Assembly: GCA_021030915.1 (NCBI GenBank)
Contig: JAGEMR010000094.1
Coordinates: 61,600 to 125,599 of the forward strand
Direction: 5' to 3'
Source: Astrothelium macrocarpum
Taxonomy: Eukaryota; Ascomycota; Dothideomycetes; Trypetheliales; Trypetheliaceae
Length of the DNA stretch: 64,000 nucleotides
Positions 33,803 through 43,859 of the stretch are shown one piece after another. The notes below the pieces were generated by a model. That model worked only from the letters and a program-made list of their open reading frames with translations. It was not told where the DNA came from and searched no databases. A program made the position numbers and the translations under genes. How positions within the stretch are numbered: the first letter of the stretch is position 1; every line of letters begins with the position of its first letter.

Positions 33803-35403
33803 ATGAGATCACTCTACAGCCGGGCTTGGAGTGCGTTTCTGTATTTCTATGGGCTTCTCAGTCTTTGCACTTGGCTTGCTTGGGCTGTGATTGATGGATC
33901 ATTCTTTCAACGTCAATCAAAGAAAGTCGCAACGAGTCTCGCTACCGGTATGTTCTTAACAGATCTATCATTACCAGGTGCTAAGTGACCATTTAGCACG
34001 AGATGATCTATGGAACCTATCCTCTGTCAAGTACGGTCATCATCGTTTTTTTGAACTCAAAAGTGGATCCAAGCTTCACTACCTCGAACGCCGCTCCCCT
34101 GACATTACAGCCCAAGATGGCCGTTCCGCGCAAAATCTTGTCTTTTTCTTCCATGGCTTTCCTGATACCTGGGCTCTTTGGAGAGAGTATTTAGATCTCT
34201 CTGACCAAGCTACGAAAACATGTCTAATTGCCATGGATCTCCCTGGCCATGGTGGGAGCGACAACTTGAGTAACTATGGCCCGGATGCCGTTCTCGAAGC
34301 TGTAGTCGAGTTCGTGCTTGCAATGAGAGAACTCAATCTCTCAGAAAGCCACCCGGACAACCGAGTCCTACTCGTCGGGCACGACTGGGGCGGAATCGTC
34401 GCCTTCAGACTAGCTACCGAAGCTCCCCAACTCGCACACCGATTCATCACCATCAACTCCATCCACGTAAGCCCCCCTCCCCAAACCCCCCCTCCCCCTC
34501 CCCCAATCCACTCGCTCACCATCCTCGCAGCACCCGCTCTTCCAATCCAACATCCACAACCGCCTCTCCTCCGCCCTCAAAATGTCCCTCACCTTCCTCC
34601 ACCGCCTCCGCTCCGCACCCCTCCAAACGCTCCGCCACAACGACACCCGCATCCTCACCAACGCCCTCGCCACCCTCCACCCCGTGCTCCGCCAACTCCT
34701 CCTCTCCAGCTACACCGCGGTCTTCCACCTCCCCCAGCCGCTCCCCAGCTGGGCCGGCCGCCTCGGCAACTTCGGCTTCTACCGCGCGGCGCACCGTCAC
34801 GCGTGTCCGGACCAGCAGCAGCAGAAGGGGGAGGAGGGGCCCGACGCGTTCGCGAGCGCCGAGGCCGCGCGCTGGCTTGCGAGCGCGCTCGGCCCGGGCG
34901 TCGCGCAGTGCACGCCGGCGTATGGCGCGTCGGTCTGGGGAAGAGCGCGGCGGGCCGATGGCGGGTTCGACGAGAAGGTCCGGCTGTATCGCGAGGGACT
35001 GCTGACGTGGCCGTGGACGCGGTCGCTGCGGACGCTGAAGGCGTTGCGGGAGCTGGAGGAGGAGGAGGAGGAGGAGGAGGAGGAGGAGGGGAGGAGGCGG
35101 AGGTCGATGGGGGGGTTGTTTGAGGATGGGAAGGATGGGGTGGTGAGGGCTGCGTGTACGGTTGTGTGGGGCGCGGGGGATGGGGCGTTGGAGCAGAAGC
35201 TGTGTGTGGAAGGGATGGGCGCGTGTTTGGGGGTTAAGGGGAGTCAGGTGATTGTCTTGCCGGGTGGTGGGCATTGGGCTTTGAGTCGGGGGGATGGGTT
35301 GAGGGTGGTGAGGGAGTGTGTGAGGTGGAGTTTGGAAGGGGAGGAAGGGAGTTTGAAGGATCGAATGATGGGAATTGAGGCGAAGTTTGTGGTGGATCGT
35401 TGA
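33803..35403 (+). CDS. alpha/beta-hydrolase, epoxide-hydrolase-like, membrane-anchored
   Basis: Three exons (33803-33947, 33997-34466, 34531-35403; introns of 49 and 64 nt) encode 495 residues. An N-terminal membrane anchor (about 11-30, AFLYFYGLLSLCTWLAWAVI) precedes the fold: oxyanion motif FHGFPDTWALWREY (about 98), DLPGHGGSD, nucleophile Asp in VGHDWGGIVAF (about 175), candidate acid Asp in VVWGAGD (about 417) and His in PGGGHWAL (about 450). Asp as nucleophile marks epoxide hydrolases rather than serine hydrolases. The cap and C-terminal region are GC-rich and atypical, with a run of about 11 Glu encoded by (GAG)n at 35055-35090 inserted before the acid. Acceptor choice at 33996 avoids a stop and keeps phase; a shorter intron would give a stop. 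Confidence 0.82.
34440..35360. other. GC-rich island with C-to-G skew flip, no. 6
   Basis: Begins at the second intron of the hydrolase gene and ends with its ORF. Hand counts on the + strand: 34561-34620 has 35 C and 6 G; 35281-35340 has 35 G and 1 C. The flip is near 34.82 kb, and a (GAG)n run (35055-35090) lies in the G arm. Confidence 0.8.
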
Positions 35404-35648
35404 ACTGGCTGTGTATGTGTTGGGAAGAGCCGTAGCAAGAATTCCTAGATGGAAAAAATTGCACCAGGTGTCTTCCGAAGACATTAACGGTTTGTTCTGG
35501 GCATGTTGATTATTTTATAAGCATTAGCAAGATGATTGCAAGTGAATGCACTATTGTGGCAACTCTATTCTACTCTTACATCAGCTTTGTATCAATGGGG
35601 AATATTCCCGTCGCAGAATTAAAGGAAAAAATGTGCTGCATGGCGCAA

Positions 35649-38026
35649 TTATTCTTCAACCTCGTTCCAACTGTCAGCCTCCTTTGCGGCGAGCCTCTTC
35701 ATACTTTCCTCATCAAAGATAGTATCACTTGGGATATTAGTCTTGCCATTCTCTACCACCGGTCCAATAATTCCATTCCACTGTGCCTTTCGATCCATCA
35801 AACTCTTGATGCTATCTCCCACACCCGGACGACTCAATCCGGCGGTTGGTACCGCAACATGACTGCCACCTCCACTGCCACCAGCACCAGGGCGTTTGTT
35901 CTTGTTCTTGCCGCCTTTGCCAATGTTGCGATTGCGTTTGAGATAGGCTTGGTTGAGCTGATTGTCGAGATCATCGGCAATGGTGCTGTATTCCTGCTGA
36001 GCCATCCTCTCCTCAGTCAACTCCAGAATTCTCGCCTTTCTTGATCCGTTCACCTGTGATACCCACCGAAGTTCGTTCTGCAAATAGCGCAAACGCGCGG
36101 CCACCTCATCGTCATAGTGGGCGTCGAAATCAGCGGGTGCTGGATTGTTGGTTGATGAAGGTAGGAATCCAATGTATTGCAATTCTTGTTTTACACGATT
36201 TTCCATGTCTGCATAGTCGAGGTTGGGAGTGGGCAGATTGGTTGGCTTGTTACCTGGTTGACCAAATTCAGGTAGAAAGGTTGCGGGGCGATTGTTCTCA
36301 TCTGTGTTTACGTTGCTTTCTCCTTCACCGTTGGCATCACCATTCATAGCACCAGCTGTAGAGGACTCTCCATTAGCTGAAGCAGCTGTGTCGACGGAAA
36401 GAGGATATATCAGTTGGAGTAAACGCGAAAGCATAGGGCCTGTAGAAATCTCGCTTGTTTCCGCAGTGTCGTCGTTTAAATCTTCGATACTGCCGCGAGG
36501 TTCGTTTTGAGATTGCTTGACGGTTTCGGTACCGTCAATCACCATGGCTCCGTCTTCCTCGGCCCAAATCTCCTTGTAATGACGCGGTCCACGCTTTGGC
36601 ATAAGAAATGGCTGTACGCGATCTCCACGCTCTCTCAAAAAGGCCAGGTCTTCTTCGGTGAACGGGCGGGTGTAGGGCTCTTGGTATTTGAGGAAAGCGT
36701 CAAAACTGGTCTGATTCTGTGGTTTGGCATTGCTAAAGTCTTTGTCTGGAGGTGTACCACACGTCATGTCATGAAGATCGGATGATGGATAGTGGGCTAC
36801 ATTGAGTATACGTTTTTTCTCTTCTTCTGGCATGCCTTCATAAATTTCATGTATCTCATAAACGGTAGGATCGTTAAATTTGGTAGGATCAGGACCAAAA
36901 GTTGGATATTGCTGTACAGGTTTCGCTGGTGGAGGTTGATGTGGTTCTTCAGAGCTGCTTCGATCATCGTCATCGCGAGTATCGCGCGTTTTGGTTGTGG
37001 CGGCAGGCGCGGTACCCGGCGAAGAAGCTGGAGAGAGTGATGAGGAAGCATCTGCTGAGAAAACAAGATCAGATCGATGGCTCAACAACTGCAAGAGCCG
37101 ACCAAGGACTGGGCAAGAGCTCTGAACAAGAAGATTGGAGAGGTTCAACAAGCGCGTACGGTCTGGGGATAGAGACTGCGTAGCACTCTCAATTTGAGCA
37201 ACACTTGAGATGGCATTGCCCGCATTAGAGACCTCGTTTCCAATCATTGAACTTCCACCTGAAGCTTGTTCCGCCGCGCGACTTCTCCGATTGACACGAC
37301 GTCCAGCTCTTTTCCCACGCTTGCGTCTGTTCTTAGTAGCCATCAACGTAATAAAATACAGAGATGACTTCTTGGACTCGTAGTAGGATGTCGTAAACAC
37401 AGTAGCTCGCGACGCAAAATGAGTGCTGACAAACAAAGAGCAAGAGGCATAGTGTGCTCGCTTAGAAGCTATAGCTAAGGTGGGGTAGGTAGAGAAGAGA
37501 TGAAAGGAGGTTCACACAAACCTTTGTGTACATCAACTCCATCTTGCCTAGCAACACCATGGGCGCCAATGGCAAGAGGCCGGTCTTCAGGTTTGTCAGC
37601 CTTTTTGGTGACCTTTTTCAGCTTGTGCTTCCGTTCTTCCTCCTCACGATTAGCTTTCTCGCGTTCGAGATGAGCATGTTCCTTTCTCTTTTCGGCGAGT
37701 TGTCGCATGCCCCTGTCGCAGGCCTGATTAATGTGCCTGAGGTGAGGCAAATACTCCTTCTTCACCCTCTCTGCCATCTCATTCAGCGCGGTTGCCGTAG
37801 GAATGGCAGAGCCGTTATTGTTGTTTCCCATGATTTCTTCCAGTGTCATATTCGAAGGAATGGTTAAATGAGCTTTGGGAGTGTGAAGGTACGGTGTAGT
37901 ACCATTTTCGGCACTGGTAGACGTTGCAGTACCGGCGTTAGACACAGGAGTCGTATTGCGACTTCGTGAACGTCTGCCATCACGACTTTGAGCTTTTCCC
38001 TTTGCTTTTCCGCCGACAGGCGGCAT
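35649..38026 (-). CDS. NGG1: SAGA/ADA complex subunit Ada3 (Ngg1)
   Basis: Exon 1 is 38026-37522: a basic head MPPVGGKAKGKAQSRDGRRS, a coiled coil (KKEYLPHLRHINQACDRGMRQLAEKRKEHAHLEREKANREEEE) and LAIGAHGVARQDGVDVHK. The rest has the Ada3 blocks YPTFGPDPTKFNDPTVYEI, RPFTEEDLAFLRERGDRVQPF, RHYKEIWAEEDG, and a C-terminal domain with LRYLQNELRWVSQVNGSRKARI and QEYSTIADDLDNQLNQAYLKR. Ada3 bridges Gcn5-Ada2 in the SAGA histone acetyltransferase module. Splicing is ambiguous. From the donor at 37521, the acceptor at 37475 (47-nt intron) gives 776 aa; the acceptor at 37055 (467 nt, tandem CAGCAG) gives 636 aa. Both keep frame. The shorter protein reads more like known Ada3; the 47-nt intron has the typical size. 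Confidence 0.88.
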
Positions 38027-38582
38027 TCTGCAAGGACGATGCAGAAGCGGATTTACACGAGGTGGGAGAGGTGATGGGTGAGCAGGGTGGCAATGTGGGC
38101 ATAAATTTCAACGGTGACAGCCACGTGGATGTCTAGGAGCTAGGTCATTCATGAAATCAGCTCAATCTGACCGTCTACCGAGTGCGCTTTGTCGACATCA
38201 GACGAAGGCCTGGCGCAGCTGAGAGTGTGATAGATGCCTAGGCAAGAAGCCGAGGAATAACCGATAACGCTTGAGGATGTTTAGCTTAGGTAATATATTA
38301 CGTACGCGAACGACGCGTGACGCGGGGCAGTTGCGCTTACTCCATTTGTGCCCAGCATCCATGAAATATGCGGAGGTTGGTATACAACCACCGCCATATC
38401 CCCCCTACCATCTCTACACCTTGTTTCTCCTCGTGACACCCGTTTTCCATCCTAATCCTCCCAATCCTCCCAATCCTCCCAATCCTCCCTATATTGCTCT
38501 TAAGTTTCTCGTGTTCTTCGCTTCCAGTCCTGCTGTACTAGTACCAAGACAACCTGTCCTGTCGCAAAGCAAACATTCCTAG
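38027..38582. promoter_or_regulatory. divergent region, Ada3 / PA-TM-RING, with the unresolved first RING exon
   Basis: Holds CCACGTGG at 38121-38128 and probably the missing first exon of the RING gene: the frame 38271-38582 (+) contains a signal-peptide-like stretch ALKFLVFFASSPAVLV shortly before the first supported exon. I could not settle its donor site. Confidence 0.4.
38454..38489 (+). repeat. tandem repeat, four exact copies of AATCCTCCC
   Basis: A 9-bp unit repeated four times without mismatch. In the local open frame it would encode (NPP)4. It may be leader or coding, depending on the first exon of the RING gene. Confidence 0.8.
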
Positions 38583-40739
38583 GCTCTGCTCAATGAGCCG
38601 GCAATGAGTATGATCTGTTCCAGGAGGCATTTGGATTTTGATATTGGACTGATGCACGTTTAGGTGCCAGTAGTCTCAGTATTGTTACTAGTGTGATACC
38701 TGATCCGCAATCTAATAATGGCGTATTTGATCCTCAACCTGTGAATGTATGATTTCCTCTAATAATTTCTGCATCTTTCTCTTCTAAAAACAATATATCG
38801 CTAATGGGGCGGTGGCATATAGTCGACTCTCTCCTACCGAAATGTTTTATCGGGCGATATTCGTACCTTATCCACGGGCGGTCAATCTCCTCAAGATGTC
38901 CAAGGATTTCTCTACCTGCCAGATCTTACCCAGTTGAACGCAGCATGTCAGAATGCATCAATCGCCGCTACGGGCGTCAATACTACAAATGATGGAGGCA
39001 TACCAAACTCCTATAGCTTTATTGCTATTGCGCCTTGGCTTTCTGCCGAGTGCGTTTTAGCCTATATGGCACAGGCCAAGAGCGATGCTGCTACTGCCTT
39101 TGTATTCTACTTGCCGGGAAGCGGTGCGCTGATTCCACCAACAGCAAACAATGGTGTATGGGATCTGGGTGATGGGGGTCAATGGGAGTCTCTCAACCAT
39201 TATCCAGTCTATGCAATTCCGGGTACCCAAGGCATGGACACCATGGCAGCACTTGCCACGTATTCCGGCAAGAATCTTAGTGCAGTACCTAATGGCAGTC
39301 TTTTATCTGGCACATATGATTCGAACGCGCTACTGAGGCTTTTCATGGACATTGTAGTTGGTGCGTAATATCAATATGAATGCTGGACTGGGACTAATTC
39401 TTCCGTAGAAGATGCTCCAGCTTTGCCAAGTTTATGGAACTTCCTTTTGATTGTACTGGGTATTCTTCTGTTCTTCGTTGGCACTGTATCATTAGCCATG
39501 CATTGGTTCCAGCGTCGGCGGCGAGCCAATTTACAGCGCCGAATTGTCAATGGAGAAGTCGATCTGGCCGAGCTAGGCATCGTCAGACGATTAACGGTAC
39601 CACGCGAAGTGCTGGATAAACTACCCCTTCAATTATACACCGTCGACGAAAAGACCGCCTCGCTTCCCTTGCGACCGGAACAGGACTCTCGCGAATTCCT
39701 CACTGACTTGGACTCTCTTGGAGATGATGCAGGGGAAAAGTCCCCTGGAATATCCATTCTTCCTCGCCGAAATCCTGACAGTACGGATCTTCGTGCGTCG
39801 AGTACTTTATCTATCGTTCCTCCGACCTACACGTCAACTAGTCCTAATGCGACGAACAACAATTTGCAAAAGGACGCAGTAGGCGCATCAATCCCGCCTT
39901 TACCAGATTCTCCAACAACGTCCAAGTTGTCTCGATTCTCACAGCCGACTTGCGCCATCTGCCTGGACGATTTTGTGCCAAACCAAACCACAATCCGGGT
40001 ACTTCCTTGCGACCATATCTTCCATCCCGACTGCGTCGACGATTTTCTGCTGAAAAGCTCTTCTCTATGCCCGATGTGTAAAATATCCGTTCTACCCAAG
40101 GGCTACTGCCCCACGAAGGTAACTAACGCCATGGTTCGTCGTGAGCGTCGTTTGCAAATCATCCGACAAGCACGTGCAGAACGTCGCAGAAGGCAGGAGT
40201 CCACCTCTGGACCACAGCAGTCTTCCGTTCCTAATATTGATGTCGAAGCCCCAGCTTTAATATCGATGGCTCCGAATCAACGCAGGAACCGTGTGATATC
40301 TCCCATATCCATTCCCGTACCATCCCTCCGCCTGTTTCGCGCTGCACATGTGCCAGGTGGGCAACGCATCTCTTCCGCGCCGACACCGTCCACACTTGAG
40401 TCACGTCGCGGACAGCTTGCAGCACGTCCGTTGTCTGCATTACCAGACGCAGGTGCTTCTGTCATGCCGTCGTTTGGAGTGACTGCAGATGCATCTACGT
40501 CGGAAGATGCATCTGCGTCGGAAGTGCGGAGAACCGAGACCTTCAGCCATGCGCAGAGCAGGAGGGAATGGGCGCGACAGCGGGCTCTGGCATTGATGAG
40601 TCGTCGAAGTTCCGTCGTGCAGCATGGAAATCCGGTAGCGGTGATGGAAACCGTTACAGAAGTTGATCGGGAGGAGACGCGCGCTCCTTCTGGTAAATTT
40701 AGGAGAGCGCTGACTGCCGTTTTCCCAGGGTTTTCGTAA
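38583..40739 (+). CDS. PA-TM-RING E3 ubiquitin ligase (RNF13/RMR-like), 5' exon unresolved
   Basis: Supported exons 38583-38607 (25 nt), 38664-38746, 38823-39360 and 39409-40739 join in frame to 658 codons. Read through: ALLNEPAMS, ASSLSIVTSVIPDPQSNNGVFDP, a protease-associated domain (LSYRNVLSGDIRTL, FIAIAPWLSAECVLAYM, YPVYAIPGTQGM), one membrane span WNFLLIVLGILLFFVGTVSLAM, then a cytosolic RING-H2 (CAICLDDF, LPCDHIFHPDCVDDFL, CPMCK) and a long disordered tail. The C3H2C3 ligands are all present. Family members sit in endosomal/vacuolar membranes and ubiquitinate membrane cargo. The start codon and signal peptide must lie upstream of 38583. A DASTSEDASASE repeat (near 40489) comes from a duplicated short DNA unit. 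Confidence 0.82.
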
Positions 40740-41807
40740 CCTGATTGAGGAAGGTTCTTCGCATAATGATAATGAGGACTGATACATGTTTTGTAACGAT
40801 TCATGAGGAAGATGTAATGGTGGAGTTGCGGTCGATCTGGTGGGTACATAAAATTGATGGCGTCCTTTTACTTCCAAGTTCCTGCACAATTGAGATACCT
40901 TGATCCTTTTCGGATCGGTTTAGCCTGTTTTTACTTATTCTAATCATGCTTGTATTCCAGAGGCGAGGCTTGTAAATACTTTAAGGAATGCAAAATAACG
41001 AGCGGCAAGCAATATCACGTATCGGTCATAAACTTTACTCGTTGCTCTGTTTGGAGGCCCACCAGGTGCGGTCCAACAAATAAGCTTTCAGTCCTTGAGC
41101 GTTCTGGATATACTGCCCAAAATTTATTCACGATTCGAGCAGCTATATGCAGTCTATATTAGTAGGATGAGAGCTATTCCTGTCGCTAGAAAAGAACGCA
41201 TTATCTTTCGTCTTCTCCACGACCTCCCTGGAGAGCTCTAGACAAGTTTTTTGACATGTAACGTATATACAAAAACGAAATATGTCCAGTACCAGACTAG
41301 GCATATGTCGTTACAAGCTTTCATGGAGATAAACAAATGCTACCCTTCCTCTTTGCATATGCTAAGAATGATTTTTGCAAAATAAAATCCGACATTAACA
41401 ACCCTATTACTGGCTCTGTCTATGCTTGGCATAGCGGCCACATGTTCGTGAAGTCAAAACTCCGGTCATGTACCCCACATGTAATGTCTATAAAGGAGTA
41501 GCTGCGTTTCGTTGGTGAACATGAGAGAACGCCGTAATTGCTGATTCACGCTCTCGTTGAACGCGTAATTAGCAGCATTCGAAGCTCAGATTACCTGTAG
41601 CACTGTAAATAAATACCAGCAAATGTGGTTAGAGGTGGGTGCGGACAGAGCGGGCAAAAGCTTTGAGGAGGCTGCGCTGGAAGCAGAGTGCTGTTGTGTG
41701 TGAATTTTGGCAGATGGAGTATCTTCGGAACCACACATGCACGGCTACATGGGTTCGTTCCGATCTCAAACTTGGTCCGGACATTGGTAGTTGTTATGAG
41801 AGGCACA
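40740..41807. other. convergent intergenic region, no gene seen
   Basis: 1.07 kb between the RING gene and the next - strand gene. AT-rich; only short overlapping frames. Confidence 0.55.
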
Positions 41808-43247
41808 TCAGTCGGAGCAAAGACCGAGATCCGCCAAGAGATCACCCGCCAAGATGTCAATGCCACCGGTGTTGGCATCCTCGATACCAAACGAGATGAA
41901 GAGTACATCATCGATGTGGCCATGGTATTTCTGGCCCCGCTGTTTCCAGCTCATGGATGTGAGGAAAAGCATCTCTGTGTGACCTGCTGGTTGCGGACGG
42001 GAGCCGATAGGCGGACCCGAAATCTCCTTTTTGCGGCCATGGATCCAGATCGGTTTTTGTGAAATGGCATGTACCTCGAAGGGCGCATTTTGCTGAAAGA
42101 GCATGACATATGGTTCGTACACGCTGTGGAAAGAGTAGTAGCTCTTGTGATGAAAGATGGTAAAAAGAAAGGTGTTTGAATCGTTCGGCTCACAAGACCG
42201 ATCCGAACGCTTGCAGAGCGTTATTTGCAGAGAGTTTGTAGCTTGGTGTATCGACTCAAATTCTGGAGCAAGCTTTGGCATGTACTTTGCCATGCATTGC
42301 TCATCGTTCGCGTAGGCTTTCGGGGCAAGGTCATGCCCGACTGAGCCGTCGTGACCGAGTTTAGCAAAGACACGTTTTGGTGCGATATCGTAATGAGCGT
42401 ACGCCTGCCCCTGCTTGTCCCAGAAAACGAACCAATTCTTCTCGATACGCCTGTATGGAGGAGGCCTCTGAAGCTCAGTAGCTTGTCTAAAGTCTTCGTT
42501 CATGTACATCTCAAACCCCCAGTCGACCAGTGTCCTGAAATCTTGCATCCACTGTCCAAAGCAGGTGTAAATAGAATTTGATCCATACAGAGCATAAGGC
42601 GCTTTCGGGCCATAGAAAACACGGGCGTCGTGCGGTCCAACATTTAGGGCGAAAAAAGCCAGCTCGCCGTCACAATTATCACCAGTCGTTGCTGCTATGG
42701 GAAGGATTGTCGGCGGAAATACACATTCCAATACATCGTTCTTAAAGACAGCATTGCAGACAAGTTCGGCAAACCAAACACTGTTCGTCATGGCACTCCT
42801 CTGGTCTTGCGCAACAATGATCCAGGTGTCCTCCAGGGTTGGATGGGGAATGATGTTTGGATTCATAGCTTGTTGATCGCCAAATTTGATCTTAAAATAT
42901 TTTTTGTCCGCTGTTGAAACAGAAAACACCTCTCGGTGTACAACTGAAGTTCCAGAGCCATCAATGGATGCTGCAGGCGGAGAATTCTCGCCTAGGGGTG
43001 TAGCAAGAGGGCTGGCAGGTCCATTTGTAGGATTTTGTAGCGTTGGCCCAACTTGGTGGTTTGGAGTTTGATAGTCTTTCGTCTCGACATTGAAAGGTTT
43101 TCCTATCCAGCCACTCACACGATCGGGGAGCTTCACGAAGCTTCCGTCATAAAATTGAAAGGCAATGAGGACGAAAAGAAGCAGTGGACTGAGGAAAAGT
43201 AGAAGGCGCTTCCATTCTCGGATCAGCATCGCTGTTAAACCGTTCAA
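41808..43247 (-). CDS. uncharacterised type II membrane protein, possible beta-propeller carbohydrate-active enzyme
   Basis: Single exon, 479 residues. A short basic cytosolic tail (MNGLTAMLIREWKR) and one membrane span (LLLFLSPLLLFVLIAFQFY, about 15-33) are followed by a Pro/Ser stem and a large lumenal domain. Its motifs NPNIIPHPTLEDTWIIVAQD, LNVGPHDARVFYG, YGSNSIYTCFGQWMQDFRTLVDWG, IEKNWFVFWD, HSVYEPYVMLF and KPIWIHGR repeat an aromatic/Asp pattern that reminds me of five-bladed beta-propeller enzymes (GH43/GH130-like folds, perhaps GT91 beta-mannosyltransferases). I cannot confirm a family. The type II topology and the next two genes suggest a role in surface glycan synthesis. Confidence 0.7.
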   Translation of the reverse strand: MNGLTAMLIREWKRLLLFLSPLLLFVLIAFQFYDGSFVKLPDRVSGWIGKPFNVETKDYQTPNHQVGPTLQNPTNGPASPLATPLGENSPPAASIDGSGTSVVHREVFSVSTADKKYFKIKFGDQQAMNPNIIPHPTLEDTWIIVAQDQRSAMTNSVWFAELVCNAVFKNDVLECVFPPTILPIAATTGDNCDGELAFFALNVGPHDARVFYGPKAPYALYGSNSIYTCFGQWMQDFRTLVDWGFEMYMNEDFRQATELQRPPPYRRIEKNWFVFWDKQGQAYAHYDIAPKRVFAKLGHDGSVGHDLAPKAYANDEQCMAKYMPKLAPEFESIHQATNSLQITLCKRSDRSCEPNDSNTFLFTIFHHKSYYSFHSVYEPYVMLFQQNAPFEVHAISQKPIWIHGRKKEISGPPIGSRPQPAGHTEMLFLTSMSWKQRGQKYHGHIDDVLFISFGIEDANTGGIDILAGDLLADLGLCSD

Positions 43248-43859
43248 TTCGAGGAGAATTGAGGCTTTGGAGTCTCATACGGAATTAAGGCTCATGCAAA
43301 AGTCGTGGCACCTACAGCCTACATACATGACGATGCATGCAAAGCGTGATATCATACCCTGCAGCTCCACCTTGGATCTAATGTACAATGCTGGCCTCGC
43401 ATCACCGGAGGCATGACAGGGTACCGGGGGTGTCACTTTCACATGCTGCACATCAATCAAATCCGGGCACCGGCTGTTCCAATATTTTAAATGTTCATAG
43501 GTAGGGGGTGGAAGATGCCGTCTCATCGGTGCACTTCCCGCTTGGGGTTTCGACTCCGCACTCGCGCTACCGTTTCTTTTGCTTTCAATCCCGGCCTCCA
43601 GGATTCACCGAGGGTGGCGCGGTAGTACGTACCGAGGAAATTATGCCATTTGGTCCGGATACAAAGACTATGTGCGAGTCAGAACAACAGACACGATAAG
43701 CAGACAACTGCCTGCCAATCAATGCAGGTCACCGAAAAACCAAAGAACTGTTGAATCGATGATTTGATTTATTCTAATGCTGGAGCACGATAATGGATTA
43801 CACCGGCAAATACCAAAATTCCGCCATGCAAAACCGCTAGATGTTACGCCAATCAGCCA
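43248..43859. other. intergenic between two same-strand genes
   Basis: 612 bp, no supported gene; promoter of the type II membrane protein and 3' UTR of the acyltransferase. Confidence 0.5.

Noticed and set aside
34516..35484. 322-aa frame on the minus strand across the hydrolase gene
   Set aside because: Antisense of skew island 6, made of His/Pro/Leu low complexity. The + frame carries the catalytic motifs.
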